In this document: one piece after another, positions 1 to 13,489 of the stretch
Position numbering within the stretch: position 1 is the stretch's first letter
Layout of the letters: every line of letters starts with the position of its first letter
Assembly: GCF_910591885.1 (NCBI RefSeq)
Contig: NC_063273.1
Coordinates: forward strand, 186,001-250,000
Origin: Bombus terrestris
Lineage: Eukaryota > Arthropoda > Insecta > Hymenoptera > Apidae
Direction: 5' to 3'
DNA: 64,000 nt
Made by a program: the position numbers and the translations under genes
The notes under the pieces: generated by a model
Told to the model about the DNA's origin: nothing
What the model saw: only the letters and a program-made list of their open reading frames with translations
Databases searched by the model: none

Positions 1-2440
1 CCACGTTGTCCCACGTTGTCCCACGTTGTCCCACGTTGTCCCACGTTGTCCCACGTTGTCCCACGGTGTCCAACGATGTCCAACGGTGTCCAACGGTGTC
101 CAACGGTGTCCAACGGTGTCCCACGTTGTCCCACGTTGTCCCACGTTGTCCCACGTTGTCCCACGTTGTCCCACGATGTCCCACGTTGTCCCACGTTGTC
201 CCACGTTGTCCCACGTTGTCCCACGTGGTCCCACGTTGTCCCACGTTGTCCCACGGTGTCCAACGGTGTCCAACGATGTCCCACGTTGTCCCACGTTGTC
301 CCACGTTGTCCCACGTTGTCCCACGATGTCCCACGTTTTCCCACGTTGTCCCACGTTGTCCCACGTTGTCCCACGTTGTCCCACGTTGTCCCACGTTGTC
401 CCACGTTGTCCCACGTTGTCCCACGTTGTCCCACGTTGTCCCACGTTGTCCCACGTTGTCCCACGTTGTCCCACGGTGTCCAACGATGTCCAACGGTGTC
501 CAGCGATGTCCAACGGTGTCCCACGTTGTCCCACGTTTTCCCACGTTGTCCAACGGTGTCCCACGTTGTCCCACGTTGTCCCACGTTGTCCCACGTTGTC
601 CCACGTTGTCCCACGTTGTCCCACGTTGTCCCACGTTGTCCCACGTTGTCCCACGTTGTCCCACGTTGTCCCACGTTGTCCCACGTTGTCCCACGTTGTC
701 CCACGTTGTCCCACGTTGTCCCACGTTGTCCCACGTTGTCCCACGGTGTCCAACGGTGTCCAACGATGTCCCACGTTGTCCCACGTTGTCCCACGTTGTC
801 CCACGTTGTCCCACGATGTCCCACGTTGTCCCACGTTGTCCCACGTTGTCCCACGTTGTCCCACGTTGTCCCACGTTGTCCCACGTTGTCCCACGTTGTC
901 CCACGTTGTCCCACGTTGTCCCACGTTGTCCCACGGTGTCCAACGATGTCCAACGGTGTCCAGCGATGTCCAACGGTGTCCCACGTTGTCCCACGTTTTC
1001 CCACGTTGTCCCACGTTGTCCCACGTTTTCCCACGTTGTCCCACGTTGTCCCACGTTGTCCCACGTTGTCCCACGTTGTCCCACGGTGTCCAACGATGTG
1101 CAACGGTGTCCAGCGATGTCCAACGGTGTCCCACGTTGTCCCACGTTTTCCCACGTTGTCCCACGTTGTCCCACGGTGTCCAACGATGTCCAACGATGTC
1201 CAACGGTGTCCCACGTTGTCCCACGTTGTTCCATGGTTTCCCACGTTGTCCCACGTTGTCCCACGTTGTCCCACGGTGTCCAACGATGTCCCACGGTGTC
1301 CAACGGTGTCCAACGATGTCCCACGTTGTCCCACGTTGTCCCACGTTGTCCCACGATGTCCCACGTTGTCCCACGTTGTCCCACGTTGTCCCACGTTGTC
1401 CCACGTTGTCCCACGTTGTCCCACGTTGTCCCACGTTGTCCCACGTTGTCCCACGTTGTCCCACGTTGTCCCACGTTGTCCCACGGTGTCCAACGATGTC
1501 CAACGGTGTCCAGCGATGTCCCACGGTGTCCAACGATGTCCAACGGTGTCCAACGGTGTCCAACGGTGTCCAACGTTTTCCCACGTTGTCCCACGTTGTC
1601 CCACGTTGTCCCACGTTGTCCCACGTTGTCCCACGTTGTCCCACGTTGTCCCACGTTGTCCCACGGTGTCCAACGATGTCCAACGGTGTCCAGCGATGTC
1701 CAACGGTGTCCCACGTTGTCCCACGTTTTCCCACGTTGTCCCACGTTGTCCCACGGTGTCCAACGATGTCCAACGATGTCCAACGGTGTCCCACGTTGTC
1801 CCACGTTGTTCCATGGTTTCCCACGTTGTCCCACGTTGTCCCACGTTGTCCCACGGTGTCCAACGATGTCCCACGGTGTCCAACGGTGTCCAACGATGTC
1901 CCACGTTGTCCCACGTTGTCCCACGTTGTCCCACGTTGTCCCACGATGTCCCACGTTGTCCCACGTTGTCCCACGTTGTCCCACGTTGTCCCACGTTGTC
2001 CCACGTTGTCCCACGTTGTCCCACGTTGTCCCACGTTGTCCCACGTTGTCCCACGTTGTCCCACGTTGTCCCACGATGTCCCACGTTGTCCCACGTTGTC
2101 CCACGATGTCCCACGTTGTCCCACGTTGTCCCACGTTGTCCCACGTTGTCCCACGTTGTCCCACGTTGTCCCACGTTGTCCCACGTTGTCCCACGTTGTC
2201 CCACGTTGTCCCACGTTGTCCCACGTTGTCCCACGTTGTCCCACGTTGTCCCACGGTGTCCAACGATGTCCAACGGTGTCCAGCGATGTCCAACGGTGTC
2301 CCACGTTGTCCCACGTTTTCCCACGTTGTCCCACGTTGTCCCACGGTGTCCAACGATGTCCAACGATGTCCAATGGTGTCCCACGTTGTCCCACGTTGTT
2401 CCATGGTTTCCCACGTTGTCCCACGTTGTCCCACGTTGTC
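1..2440. repeat. array domain rich in types 6, 7 and the 8-9 dyad
   Basis: This stretch is mostly runs of type 1 units broken by short words of types 2, 3, 4, 6 (at 501, 961, 1111, 1511, 1691, 2281) and 7. The dyad CCACGTTGTT then CCATGGTTTC occurs at 1221, 1801 and 2391. One type 11 unit is at 221. Type 10 and type 12 are absent. A one-off unit CAACGATGTG lies at 1091, with a C-to-G change in its last base. Confidence 0.8.
60..1610. repeat. left-edge copy of the 7.81-9.38 kb block
   Basis: The order of variant units matches 7,810-9,380 at an offset of 7,750 to 7,780. Shared landmarks are type 11 at 221/7971, type 7 at 331/8081, type 6 at 501/8261, 961/8731 and 1111/8881, the dyad at 1231/9001, and the rare CAACGTTTTC at 1571/9341. 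The offset drifts by single units inside type 1 runs, as expected from run-length change. The match fades after about 1,610. Confidence 0.8.
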
Positions 2441-5400
2441 CCACGGTGTCCAACGATGTCCAACGGTGTCCAACGGTGTCCAACGGTGTCCAACGGTGTC
2501 CCACGTTGTCCCACGTTGTCCCACGTTGTCCCACGTTGTCCCACGTTGTCCCACGATGTCCCACGTTGTTCCACGGTGTCCAACGGTGTCCATCGGTGTC
2601 CCACGATGTCCACCGATGTCCAACGGTGTCCAACGGTGTCCAACGGTGTCCAACGGTGTCCAACGATGTCCCACGTTGTCCCACGTTGTCCCACGTTGTC
2701 CCACGGTGTCCAACGATGTCCAACGGTGTCCCACGTTGTCCCACGTTGTCCCACGTTGTCCCACGTTGTCCCACGTTGTTCCATGGTTTCCCACGTTGTC
2801 CCACGTTGTCCCACGTTGTCCCACGGTGTCCAACGATGTCCAACGGTGTCCAACGGTGTCCCACGGTGTCCAACGGTGTCCCACGTTGTCCCACGTTGTC
2901 CCACGTTGTCCCACGTTGTCCCACGTTGTCCAACGGTGTCCCACGGTGTCCAACGGTGTCCCACGTTGTCCCACGTTGTCCCACGTTGTCCCACGTTGTC
3001 CCACGTTGTCCCACGTTGTCCCACGTTGTCCAACGGTGTCCCACGGTGTCCAACGGTGTCCCACGTTGTCCCACGTTGTCCCACGTTGTCCCACGGTGTC
3101 CAACGATGTCCAACGGTGTCCCACGTTGTCCCACGTTGTCCCACGTTGTCCCACGTTGTCCCACGTTGTTCCATGGTTTCCCACGTTGTCCCACGTTGTC
3201 CCACGTTGTCCCACGGTGTCCAACGATGTCCAACGGTGTCCAACGGTGTCCCACGGTGTCCAACGGTGTCCCACGTTGTCCCACGTTGTCCCACGTTGTC
3301 CCACGTTGTCCCACGTTGTCCAACGGTGTCCCACGGTGTCCAACGGTGTCCCACGTTGTCCCACGTTGTCCCACGTTGTCCCACGTTGTCCCACGTTGTC
3401 CCACGTTGTCCCACGTTGTCCCACGGTGTCCAACGGTGTCCAACGATGTCCAACGGTGTCCAACGGTGTCCCACGATGTCCACCGATGTCCAACGGTGTC
3501 CAACGGTGTCCAACGGTGTCCAACGGTGTCCAACGATGTCCAACGATGTCCAACGATGTCCAACGGTGTCCAACGATGTCCAACGATGTCCAACGGTGTC
3601 CCACGATGTCCAACGATGTCCAACGATGTCCAACGGTGTCCAACGGTGTCCCAAGTTGTCCCACGTTGTCCCACGTTGTCCCACGTTGTCCCACGATGTC
3701 CCACGTTGTCCCACGTTGTCCCACGTTGTCCCACGTTGTCCCACGTTGTCCCACGTTGTCCCACGTTGTCCCACGGTGTCCAACGGTGTCTAACGGTGTC
3801 CCACGGTGTCCAACGGTGTCCCACGTTGTCCCACGTTGTCCCACGTTGTCCCACGTTGTCCCACGTTGTCCAACGATGTCCAACGGTGTCCCACGTTGTC
3901 CCACGTTGTCCCACGTTGTCCCACGTTGTCCCACGTTGTTCCATGGTTTCCCACGTTGTCCCACGTTGTCCCACGTTGTCCCACGGTGTCCAACGATGTC
4001 CAACGGTGTCCAACGGTGTCCAACGGTGTCCAACGATGTCCAACGATGTCCAACGATGTCCAACGGTGTCCAACGATGTCCAACGATGTCCAACGGTGTC
4101 CCACGATGTCCAACGATGTCCCACGGTGTCCAACGGTGTCCAACGATGTCCAACGGTGTCCAACGGTGTCCCACGATGTCCACCGATGTCCAACGATGTC
4201 CAACGGTGTCCCACGTTGTCCAACGGTGTCCCACGTTGTCCCACGTTGTCCCACGTTGTCCCACGTTGTCCCACGTTGTCCCACGTTGTCCCACGTTGTC
4301 CCACGTTGTTCCATGGTTTCCCACGTTGTCCCACGTTGTCCCACGGTGTCCAACGGTGTCCAACGGTGTCCAACGGTGTCCCACGTTGTCCCACGTTGTC
4401 CCACGTTGTCCCACGTTGTCCCACGTTGTCCAACGGTGTCCCACGGTGTCCAACGGTGTCCCACGTTGTCCCACGTTGTCCCACGTTGTCCCACGTTGTC
4501 CCACGTTGTCCCACGTTGTCCCACGTTGTCCCACGGTGTCCAACGGTGTCCAACGATGTCCAACGGTGTCCAACGGTGTCCCACGATGTCCACCGATGTC
4601 CAACGGTGTCCAACGGTGTCCAACGGTGTCCAACGGTGTCCAACGATGTCCAACGATGTCCAACGATGTCCAACGGTGTCCAACGATGTCCAACGATGTC
4701 CAACGGTGTCCCACGATGTCCAACGATGTCCAACGATGTCCAACGGTGTCCCACGTTGTCCCACGTTGTCCCACGTTGTCCCACGGTGTCCAACGATGTC
4801 CAACGGTGTCCCACGTTGTCCCACGTTGTCCCACGTTGTCCCACGTTGTCCCACGTTGTTCCATGGTTTCCCACGTTGTCCCACGTTGTCCCACGTTGTC
4901 CCACGGTGTCCAACGATGTCCAACGGTGTCCCACGTTGTCCCACGTTGTCCCACGTTGTCCCACGTTGTCCCACGATGTCCCACGTTGTCCCACGTTGTC
5001 CCACGTTGTCCCACGTTGTCCCACGTTGTCCCACGTTGTCCCACGGTGTCCAACGATGTCCAACGGTGTCCAACGATGTCCAACGGTGTCCCACGATGTC
5101 CAACGATGTCCAACGATGTCCAACGGTGTCCCACGTTGTCCCACGTTGTCCCACGTTGTTCCATGGTTTCCCACGTTGTCCCACGTTGTCCCACGTTGTC
5201 CCACGGTGTCCAACGATGTCCAACGGTGTCCAACGATGTCCAACGATGTCCAACGGTGTCCAACGATGTCCAACGATGTCCAACGGTGTCCCACGATGTC
5301 CAACGATGTCCAACGATGTCCAACGGTGTCCAACGGTGTCCCAAGTTGTCCCACGTTGTCCCACGTTGTCCCACGTTGTCCCACGGTGTCCAACGGTGTC

Positions 5401-6830
5401 TAACGGTGTCCCACGGTGTCCAACGGTGTCCCACGTTGTCCCACGTTGTCCCACGTTGTCCCACGTTGTCCCACGTTGTCCCACGTTGTCCCACGTTGTC
5501 CCACGTTGTCCCACGTTGTTCCATGGTTTCCCACGTTGTCCCACGTTGTCCCACGGTGTCCAACGGTGTCCAACGGTGTCCAACGGTGTCCCACGTTGTC
5601 CCACGTTGTCCCACGTTGTCCCACGTTGTCCCACGTTGTCCAACGGTGTCCCACGGTGTCCAACGGTGTCCCACGTTGTCCCACGTTGTCCCACGTTGTC
5701 CCACGTTGTCCCACGTTGTCCCACGTTGTCCCACGTTGTCCCACGGTGTCCAACGGTGTCCAACGATGTCCAACGGTGTCCAACGGTGTCCCACGATGTC
5801 CACCGATGTCCAACGGTGTCCAACGGTGTCCAACGGTGTCCAACGGTGTCCAACGATGTCCAACGATGTCCAACGATGTCCAACGGTGTCCAACGATGTC
5901 CAACGATGTCCAACGGTGTCCCACGATGTCCAACGATGTCCAACGATGTCCAACGGTGTCCCACGTTGTCCCACGTTGTCCCACGTTGTCCCACGGTGTC
6001 CAACGATGTCCAACGGTGTCCCACGTTGTCCCACGTTGTCCCACGTTGTCCCACGTTGTCCCACGTTGTTCCATGGTTTCCCACGTTGTCCCACGTTGTC
6101 CCACGTTGTCCCACGGTGTCCAACGATGTCCAACGGTGTCCCACGTTGTCCCACGTTGTCCCACGTTGTCCCACGTTGTCCCACGATGTCCCACGTTGTC
6201 CCACGTTGTCCCACGTTGTCCCACGTTGTCCCACGTTGTCCCACGTTGTCCCACGTTGTCCCACGGTGTCCAACGATGTCCAACGGTGTCCAACGATGTC
6301 CAACGGTGTCCCACGATGTCCAACGATGTCCAACGATGTCCAACGGTGTCCATCGGTGTCCCACGTTGTCCCACGTTGTCCCACGTTGTCCCACGGTGTC
6401 CAACGATGTCCAACGGTGTCCCACGTTGTCCAACGGTGTCCCACGTTGTCCCACGTTGTCCCACGTTGTCCCACGTTGTCCCACGTTGTCCCACGATGTC
6501 CCACGTTGTCCCACGTTGTCCCACGTTGTCCCACGTTGTCCCACGTTGTCCCACGTTGTCCCACGTTGTCCAACGATGTCCAACGGTGTCCAACGGTGTC
6601 CAACGGTGTCCCACGTTGTCCCACGTTGTCCCACGTTGTCCCACGTTGTCCCACGTTGTCCCACGATGTCCCACGTTGTCCCACGTTGTCCCACGTTGTC
6701 CCACGTTGTCCCACGTTGTCCCACGTTGTCCCACGATGTCCCACGTTGTCCCACGTTGTCCCACGTTGTCCCACGTTGTCCCACGGTGTCCCACGTTGTC
6801 CCACGTTGTCCCACGTTGTCCCACGGTGTC
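2441..6830. repeat. array domain rich in types 3, 4, 10 with two type 12 units
   Basis: Long words of types 3 and 4 alternate with type 1 runs. Type 10 occurs at 2611, 3481, 4181, 4591 and 5801, always after type 5. Type 12 occurs at 3791 and 5401. The rare CCAAGTTGTC occurs at 3651 and 5341, and CATCGGTGTC at 2591 and 6351. A type 8 unit at 2561 is followed by type 2 instead of the usual type 9. Types 6 and 11 are absent. Confidence 0.75.
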
Positions 6831-8970
6831 CAACGATGTCCAACGGTGTCCCACGTTGTCCAACGGTGTCCCACGTTGTCCCACGTTGTCCCACGTTGTC
6901 CCACGTTGTCCCACGGTGTCCCACGATGTCCCACGTTGTCCCACGTTGTCCCACGTTGTCCCACGTTGTCCCACGTTGTCCCACGTTGTCCCACGTTGTC
7001 CCACGATGTCCCACGTTGTCCCACGTTGTCCCACGTTGTCCCACGTTGTCCCACGTTGTCCCACGTTGTCCCACGTTGTCCCACGTTGTCCCACGGTGTC
7101 CAACGATGTCCAACGGTGTCCAACGATGTCCAACGGTGTCCCACGATGTCCAACGATGTCCAACGATGTCCAACGGTGTCCAACGGTGTCCCACGATGTC
7201 CAACGATGTCCAACGATGTCCAACGGTGTCCCACGGTGTCCCACGTTGTCCCACGTTGTCCCACGTTGTCCCACGGTGTCCAAAGATGTCCAACGGTGTC
7301 CCACGTTGTCCCACGTTGTCCCACGTTGTCCAACGATGTCCAACGGTGTCCCACGTTGTCCCACGTTGTCCCACGTTGTCCCACGTTGTCCCACGTTGTT
7401 CCATGGTTTCCCACGTTGTCCCACGTTGTCCCACGTTGTCCCACGGTGTCCAACGATGTCCAACGGTGTCCAACGGTGTCCAACGGTGTCCAACGATGTC
7501 CAACGATGTCCAACGATGTCCAACGGTGTCCAACGATGTCCAACGATGTCCAACGGTGTCCCACGATGTCCAACGATGTCCCACGATGTCCAACGGTGTC
7601 CAACGATGTCCAACGGTGTCCAACGGTGTCCCACGATGTCCACCGATGTCCAACGATGTCCAACGGTGTCCCACGTTGTCCAACGGTGTCCCACGTTGTC
7701 CCACGTTGTCCCACGTTGTCCCACGTTGTCCCACGATGTCCCACGTTGTCCCACGTTGTCCCACGTTGTCCCACGTTGTCCCACGTTGTCCCACGTTGTC
7801 CCACGTTGTCCCACGGTGTCCAACGATGTCCAACGGTGTCCAACGGTGTCCAACGGTGTCCAACGGTGTCCCACGTTGTCCCACGTTGTCCCACGTTGTC
7901 CCACGTTGTCCCACGTTGTCCCACGATGTCCCACGTTGTCCCACGTTGTCCCACGTTGTCCCACGTTGTCCCACGTGGTCCCACGTTGTCCCACGTTGTC
8001 CCACGGTGTCCAACGGTGTCCAACGATGTCCCACGTTGTCCCACGTTGTCCCACGTTGTCCCACGTTGTCCCACGATGTCCCACGTTTTCCCACGTTGTC
8101 CCACGTTGTCCCACGTTGTCCCACGTTGTCCCACGTTGTCCCACGTTGTCCCACGTTGTCCCACGTTGTCCCACGTTGTCCCACGTTGTCCCACGTTGTC
8201 CCACGTTGTCCCACGTTGTCCCACGTTGTCCCACGGTGTCCAACGTTGTCCAACGGTGTCCAGCGATGTCCAACGGTGTCCCACGTTGTCCCACGTTTTC
8301 CCACGTTGTCCAACGGTGTCCCACGTTGTCCCACGTTGTCCCACGTTGTCCCACGTTGTCCCACGTTGTCCCACGTTGTCCCACGTTGTCCCACGTTGTC
8401 CCACGTTGTCCCACGTTGTCCCACGTTGTCCCACGTTGTCCCACGTTGTCCCACGTTGTCCGACGTTGTCCCACGTTGTCCCACGTTGTCCCACGTTGTC
8501 CCACGTTGTCCCACGGTGTCCAACGGTGTCCAACGATGTCCCACGTTGTCCCACGTTGTCCCACGTTGTCCCACGTTGTCCCACGATGTCCCACGTTGTC
8601 CCACGTTGTCCCACGTTGTCCCACGTTGTCCCACGTTGTCCCACGTTGTCCCACGTTGTCCCACGTTGTCCCACGTTGTCCCACGTTGTCCCACGTTGTC
8701 CCACGGTGTCCAACGATGTCCAACGGTGTCCAGCGATGTCCAACGGTGTCCCACGTTGTCCCACGTTTTCCCACGTTGTCCCACGTTGTCCCACGTTTTC
8801 CCACGTTGTCCCACGTTGTCCCACGTTGTCCCACGTTGTCCCACGTTGTCCCACGGTGTCCAACGATGTCCAACGGTGTCCAGCGATGTCCAACGGTGTC
8901 CCACGTTGTCCCACGTTTTCCCACGTTGTCCCACGTTGTCCCACGGTGTCCAACGATGTCCAACGATGTC
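6830..8970. repeat. higher-order block, copy 1 of 3 (about 2.1 kb)
   Basis: The unit order matches 13,490-15,630 at a constant offset of 6,660, and 10,830-12,780 at about 3,980 to 4,000. Landmarks include the rare CAAAGATGTC at 7281 (11271, 13941), the dyad at 7401 (11391, 14061), type 11 at 7971 (11961, 14631), type 7 at 8081 (12071, 14741) and CGACGTTGTC at 8461 (12441, 15121). Private to this copy are type 2 at 6911, type 5 at 7581 and CAACGTTGTC at 8241. Confidence 0.85.
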
Positions 8971-9539
8971 CAACGGTGTCCCACGTTGTCCCACGTTGTT
9001 CCATGGTTTCCCACGTTGTCCCACGTTGTCCCACGTTGTCCCACGGTGTCCAACGATGTCCCACGGTGTCCAACGGTGTCCAACGATGTCCCACGTTGTC
9101 CCACGTTGTCCCACGTTGTCCCACGTTGTCCCACGATGTCCCACGTTGTCCCACGTTGTCCCACGTTGTCCCACGTTGTCCCACGTTGTCCCACGTTGTC
9201 CCACGTTGTCCCACGTTGTCCCACGTTGTCCCACGTTGTCCCACGTTGTCCCACGGTGTCCAACGATGTCCAACGGTGTCCAGCGATGTCCCACGGTGTC
9301 CAACGATGTCCAACGGTGTCCAACGGTGTCCAACGGTGTCCAACGTTTTCCCACGTTGTCCCACGTTGTCCCACGTTGTCCCACGATGTCCAACGGTGTC
9401 CCACGTTGTCCCACGTTGTTCCATGGTTTCCCACGTTGTCCCACGTTGTCCCACGTTGTCCCACGGTGTCCAACGATGTCCCACGGTGTCCAACGGTGTC
9501 CAACGATGTCCCACGTTGTCCCACGTTGTCCCACGTTGT

Positions 9540-10600
9540 CCCACGTTGTCCCACGATGTCCCACGTTGTCCCACGTGGTCCCACGTTGTCCCACGTTGTC
9601 CCACGGTGTCCAACGGTGTCCAACGATGTCCCACGTTGTCCCACGTTGTCCCACGTTGTCCCACGTTGTCCCACGATGTCCCACGTTTTCCCACGTTGTC
9701 CCACGTTGTCCCACGTTGTCCCACGTTGTCCCACGTTGTCCCACGTTGTCCCACGTTGTCCCACGTTGTCCCACGTTGTCCCACGTTGTCCCACGTTGTC
9801 CCACGTTGTCCCACGTTGTCCCACGGTGTCCAACGATGTCCAACGGTGTCCAGCGATGTCCAACGGTGTCCCACGTTGTCCCACGTTTTCCCACGTTGTC
9901 CAACGGTGTCCCACGTTGTCCCACGTTGTCCCACGTTGTCCCACGTTGTCCCACGTTGTCCCACGTTGTCCCACGTTGTCCCACGTTGTCCCACGTTGTC
10001 CCACGTTGTCCCACGTTGTCCCACGTTGTCCCACGTTGTCCCACGTTGTCCCACGTTGTCCCACGTTGTCCCACGTTGTCCCACGTTGTCCCACGGTGTC
10101 CAACGTTGTCCAACGATGTCCCACGTTGTCCCACGTTGTCCCACGTTGTCCCACGTTGTCCCACGATGTCCCACGTTGTCCCACGTTGTCCCACGTTGTC
10201 CCACGTTGTCCCACGTTGTCCCACGTTGTCCCACGTTGTCCCACGTTGTCCCACGTTGTCCCACGTTGTCCCACGTTGTCCCACGGTGTCCAACGATGTC
10301 CAACGGTGTCCAGCGATGTCCCACGGTGTCCCACGTTGTCCCACGTTTTCCCACGTTGTCCCACGTTGTCCCACGTTTTCCCACGTTGTCCCACGTTGTC
10401 CCACGTTGTCCCACGTTGTCCCACGTTGTCCCACGGTGTCCAACGATGTCCAACGGTGTCCAGCGATGTCCAACGGTGTCCCACGTTGTCCCACGTTTTC
10501 CCACGTTGTCCCACGTTGTCCCACGGTGTCCAACGATGTCCAACGATGTCCAACGGTGTCCCACGTTGTCCCACGTTGTTCCATGGTTTCCCACGTTGTC
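9540..10600. repeat. adjacent copy of the type 11 to dyad segment at 7.97-9.00 kb
   Basis: Type 11 at 9571, type 7 at 9681, type 6 at 9851 and the dyad at 10581 repeat the order at 7971, 8081, 8261 and 9001 with an offset of 1,580 to 1,600. CAACGTTGTC recurs at 10101. With the left-edge copy (221 to 1231) this makes at least three copies of a segment about 1,010-1,030 bases long. Confidence 0.75.
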
Positions 10601-10829
10601 CCACGTTGTCCCACGTTGTCCCACGGTGTCCCACGGTGTCCAACGATGTCCAACGGTGTCCAGCGATGTCCAACGGTGTCCCACGTTGTCCCACGTTGTC
10701 CCACGTTGTCCCACGTTGTCCCACGGTGTCCAACGATGTCCAACGGTGTCCAGCGATGTCCCACGGTGTCCAACGATGTCCAACGGTGTCCAACGGTGTC
10801 CAACGGTGTCCCACGTTGTCCCACGGTGT

Positions 10830-12780
10830 CCAACGATGTCCAACGGTGTCCCACGTTGTCCAACGGTGTCCCACGTTGTCCCACGTTGTCCCACGTTGTC
10901 CCACGTTGTCCCACGTTGTCCCACGATGTCCCACGTTGTCCCACGTTGTCCCACGTTGTCCCACGTTGTCCCACGTTGTCCCACGTTGTCCCACGTTGTC
11001 CCACGATGTCCCACGTTGTCCCACGTTGTCCCACGTTGTCCCACGTTGTCCCACGTTGTCCCACGTTGTCCCACGTTGTCCCACGTTGTCCCACGGTGTC
11101 CAACGATGTCCAACGGTGTCCAACGATGTCCAACGGTGTCCCACGATGTCCAACGATGTCCAACGATGTCCAACGGTGTCCAACGGTGTCCCACGATGTC
11201 CAACGATGTCCAACGATGTCCAACGGTGTCCAACGGTGTCCCACGTTGTCCCACGTTGTCCCACGGTGTCCAAAGATGTCCAACGGTGTCCCACGTTGTC
11301 CCACGTTGTCCCACGTTGTCCAACGATGTCCAACGGTGTCCCACGTTGTCCCACGTTGTCCCACGTTGTCCCACGTTGTCCCACGTTGTTCCATGGTTTC
11401 CCACGTTGTCCCACGTTGTCCCACGTTGTCCCACGGTGTCCAACGATGTCCAACGGTGTCCAACGGTGTCCAACGGTGTCCAACGATGTCCAACGATGTC
11501 CAACGATGTCCAACGGTGTCCAACGATGTCCAACGATGTCCAACGGTGTCCCACGATGTCCAACGATGTCCCACGGTGTCCAACGGTGTCCAACGATGTC
11601 CAACGGTGTCCAACGGTGTCCCACGATGTCCACCGATGTCCAACGATGTCCAACGGTGTCCCACGTTGTCCAACGGTGTCCCACGTTGTCCCACGTTGTC
11701 CCACGTTGTCCCACGTTGTCCCACGATGTCCCACGTTGTCCCACGTTGTCCCACGTTGTCCCACGTTGTCCCACGTTGTCCCACGTTGTCCCACGTTGTC
11801 CCACGGTGTCCAACGATGTCCAACGGTGTCCAACGGTGTCCAACGGTGTCCAACGGTGTCCCACGTTGTCCCACGTTGTCCCACGTTGTCCCACGTTGTC
11901 CCACGTTGTCCCACGATGTCCCACGTTGTCCCACGTTGTCCCACGTTGTCCCACGTTGTCCCACGTGGTCCCACGTTGTCCCACGTTGTCCCACGGTGTC
12001 CAACGGTGTCCCACGATGTCCCACGTTGTCCCACGTTGTCCCACGTTGTCCCACGTTGTCCCACGATGTCCCACGTTTTCCCACGTTGTCCCACGTTGTC
12101 CCACGTTGTCCCACGTTGTCCCACGTTGTCCCACGTTGTCCCACGTTGTCCCACGTTGTCCCACGTTGTCCCACGTTGTCCCACGTTGTCCCACGTTGTC
12201 CCACGTTGTCCCACGGTGTCCAACGATGTCCAACGGTGTCCAGCGATGTCCAACGGTGTCCCACGTTGTCCCACTTTTTCCCACGTTGTCCAACGGTGTC
12301 CCACGTTGTCCCACGTTGTCCCACGTTGTCCCACGTTGTCCCACGTTGTCCCACGTTGTCCCACGTTGTCCCACGTTGTCCCACGTTGTCCCACGTTGTC
12401 CCACGTTGTCCCACGTTGTCCCACGTTGTCCCACGTTGTCCGACGTTGTCCCACGTTGTCCCACGTTGTCCCACGTTGTCCCACGTTGTCCCACGGTGTC
12501 CAACGGTGTCCAACGATGTCCCACGTTGTCCCACGTTGTCCCACGTTGTCCCACGTTGTCCCACGATGTCCCACGTTGTCCCACGTTGTCCCACGTTGTC
12601 CCACGTTGTCCCACGTTGTCCCACGTTGTCCCACGTTGTCCCACGTTGTCCCACGTTGTCCCACGTTGTCCCACGTTGTCCCACGGTGTCCAACGATGTC
12701 CAACGGTGTCCAGCGATGTCCAACGGTGTCCCACGTTGTCCCACGTTTTCCCACGTTGTCCCACGTTGTCCCACGTTGTC
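10830..12780. repeat. higher-order block, copy 2 of 3
   Basis: This copy is collinear with 6,830-8,970. It has lost single type 1 units twice, so the offset moves from about 4,000 to 3,990 and then 3,980. Private changes are CCACTTTTTC at 12271 and type 5 at 12011 in place of type 3. The approach at 10,721-10,830 also matches 13,381-13,490 (offset 2,660), so copies 2 and 3 share more left flank with each other than with copy 1. Confidence 0.82.
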
Positions 12781-13489
12781 CCACGGTGTCCAACGGTGTC
12801 CCACGTTGTCCCACGTTTTCCCACGTTGTCCCACGTTGTCCCACGTTGTCCCACGTTGTCCCACGTTGTCCCACGTTGTCCCACGGTGTCCAACGATGTC
12901 CAACGGTGTCCAACGGTGTCCAACGGTGTCCAACGGTGTCCCACGTTGTCCCACGTTGTCCCACGTTGTCCCACGTTGTCCCACGTTGTCCCACGGTGTC
13001 CCACGTTGTCCCACGTTGTCCCACGTTGTCCCACGTTGTCCCACGTGGTCCCACGTTGTCCCACGTTGTCCCACGGTGTCCAACGGTGTCCAACGATGTC
13101 CCACGTTGTCCCACGTTGTCCCACGTTGTCCCACGATGTCCCACGTTGTCCCACGTTGTCCCACGTTGTCCCACGTTGTCCCACGTTGTCCCACGTTGTC
13201 CCACGTTGTCCCACGTTGTCCCACGTTGTCCCACGTTGTCCCACGTTGTCCCACGGTGTCCAACGATGTCCAACGGTGTCCAGCGATGTCCAACGGTGTC
13301 CCACGTTGTCCCACGTTTTCCCACGTTGTCCAACGGTGTCCCACGTTGTCCCACGTTGTCCCACGTTGTCCCACGTTGTCCCACGGTGTCCAACGATGTC
13401 CAACGGTGTCCAGCGATGTCCCACGGTGTCCAACGATGTCCAACGGTGTCCAACGGTGTCCAACGGTGTCCCACGTTGTCCCACGGTGT